Shown here piece by piece: positions 52,381-52,893 of a stretch of DNA of 52,893 nucleotides. This stretch comes from Bacillota bacterium. GTDB taxonomy: Bacteria; Bacillota; Negativicutes; CTSoil-072. Both the position numbers and the translations under genes were made by a program. The DNA is taken from positions 1-52,893 of the forward strand of contig JAGFZV010000021.1 in NCBI GenBank assembly GCA_017889545.1, written 5' to 3'. Every line of letters begins with the position of its first letter. Positions within the stretch are counted from its first letter, which is position 1. The notes below the pieces were generated by a model. It was not told the DNA's origin, searched no databases, and saw only the letters and a program-made list of their open reading frames with translations.

Positions 52381-52779
52381 ATGAAAAAAACAATGTCAGT
52401 GGTCCTTGTCGCTTTGCTGGTTCTGGCTTTCGCCGTATCGATGGTCAATGCCGCGCCGCCAGCAACTCAATCATCCCAACTCGCACCTCAGGCAGTCACT
52501 CTAACCGATTCCCAGAAGCAAGAATTGGTTCCTCTCTTCAATCAGATGATGGAAATCAAAAAACAAATTCTACAAAAATACGTCGCTGACGGTGTCATGA
52601 CACAAGCCGACGCCGACCAACGTATCGCTCGGATGCAGGAACGCATGAACGACCGGATGCAAAACGGGTTCGTTGGCGGCCCTGGCAAAGGTAAAGGCCA
52701 TGGTATGATGGGTCATAACCAAGGCAAATGCCCTGGTTATGGCAACGGCCCAATGCAACAGCAACCGGCAGCAAAATAG
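52381..52779 (+). CDS. exported DUF2680 (YckD/Spy-like) small protein
   Basis: 132-residue secreted protein. Signal peptide about 1-24 (cleavage after VNA). The mature part is helical (LTDSQKQELVPLFNQMMEIK, then KYVADGVMTQADADQRIARM), the DUF2680 pattern. The C-terminal 35 residues are Gly/Met/His/Asn-rich (KGKGHGMMGHNQGKCPGYG), a likely metal-binding tail. The ATG has an AGGAGG site. It follows the kinase gene in the same direction and is the probable effector or target of the two-component system. Confidence 0.85.
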   Translation: MKKTMSVVLVALLVLAFAVSMVNAAPPATQSSQLAPQAVTLTDSQKQELVPLFNQMMEIKKQILQKYVADGVMTQADADQRIARMQERMNDRMQNGFVGGPGKGKGHGMMGHNQGKCPGYGNGPMQQQPAAK

Positions 52780-52793
52780 CTCTATAACAAGAA

Positions 52794-52850
52794 GGGGGCT
52801 GTCTCAAAATAGGTTTTAAAACCTGTTTCGGACAGCTCCCTTTCTTTTGG
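52794..52850 (+). terminator. terminator of the DUF2680 gene (IS-end-like sequence)
   Basis: Stem gggggctgtc/gacagctccc (52794-52803 against 52831-52840) with an inner palindrome aggttttaaaacct (52811-52824), followed by tttctttt. The GGCTGTCTCAAAA word also occurs at ends of several insertion sequences, so a mobile-element remnant is possible. Confidence 0.7.
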
Positions 52851-52884
52851 TAGTAAAAAATATGTTAACTTTGTATTTTTTACT
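52851..52884. repeat. AT-rich inverted repeat at right edge
   Basis: agtaaaaaata (52852-52862) pairs with tattttttact (52874-52884) around an 11-base loop. No gene is visible in the remaining bases. Confidence 0.4.
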
Positions 52885-52893
52885 GAACCGGTT

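Noticed and set aside
1-52893. CRISPR arrays, rRNA/tRNA genes, prophage or complete insertion sequences
   Set aside because: No regularly spaced repeats, no rRNA or tRNA-like cloverleaf in the gaps, and no transposase, integrase or phage structural gene were found by reading.

Overview
The window reads as ordinary chromosome of a low-to-mid G+C anaerobic Bacillota. Two T-box leaders (pheST, thrS), an AUU-started infC behind an attenuator, MutS2, ZapA, a YqzL mini-protein and Shine-Dalgarno/sigma-A signals all point to Bacillota. The block mutS2-U32 peptidase-zapA-pheT-pheS-yqzL-rRNA methylase-trkA-trkH ... rplT-rpmI-infC-thrS, together with a menaquinone operon, an [FeFe]-hydrogenase maturase and a TAXI-type TRAP transporter, suggests Negativicutes (Sporomusaceae-like) or a related clostridial lineage. 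The class assignment is inference. No phage, complete insertion sequence, CRISPR array, rRNA or tRNA was seen.

Layout. 1-5.7 kb (minus strand): a DUF2848 protein, a nitrilase-family amidase, an NRAMP-like carrier and the 5-oxoprolinase genes pxpB-pxpC-pxpA. 5.9-8.0 kb (plus): a class A penicillin-binding protein, closed by a bidirectional terminator shared with mutS2. 8.1-25.2 kb (minus): the housekeeping block (mutS2, U32 peptidase, zapA, pheT, pheS, yqzL, trmH-type methylase, trkA, trkH, class II aldolase, rplT, rpmI, infC, thrS). 25.2-26.6 kb: hydE and a small PH/GRAM-like protein. 26.8-30.3 kb: a TAXI TRAP system (receptor, DUF1850, fused permease). 30.5-30.8 kb: a promoter-driven, highly structured RNA region. 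30.8-34.1 kb: an M20 amidohydrolase and a two-gene sufC-sufB Fe-S unit. 34.2-37.1 kb: a methyltransferase, a DUF169 protein, thpR and an NRDE protein. 37.1-44.7 kb: the menaquinone operon in the transcription order menF-D-H-B-E-C. 44.9-49.9 kb: a group of metal-handling genes (DUF364 on plus; an orphan ModA-like lipoprotein, an Mrp ATPase, DUF1847, DUF134, DUF2703 and a broken small ORF on minus). 50.0-52.8 kb (plus): a two-component system whose sensor has a Met/Gly-rich extracytoplasmic loop, followed by a small exported DUF2680 protein with a Met/His/Cys-rich tail.

How the parts work together. The pxp operon salvages 5-oxoproline and probably related amides. The phe/thr synthetase genes are controlled by tRNA charging, and infC-rpmI-rplT by an RNA switch. 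The men operon makes 1,4-dihydroxy-2-naphthoyl-CoA from chorismate, with menA and the final methylase not in view. The right end looks devoted to sensing and handling metals, with separate promoters and candidate operators.

The points most worth a second look are the structured RNA at 30.55-30.76 kb, the terminator/antiterminator leader of infC, a UGA plus SECIS-like hairpin inside a frame-disrupted ORF at 49.55-49.79 kb, the perfect 17-bp inverted repeat over the DUF364 promoter, and the tail-to-tail overlap of DUF364 with modA.
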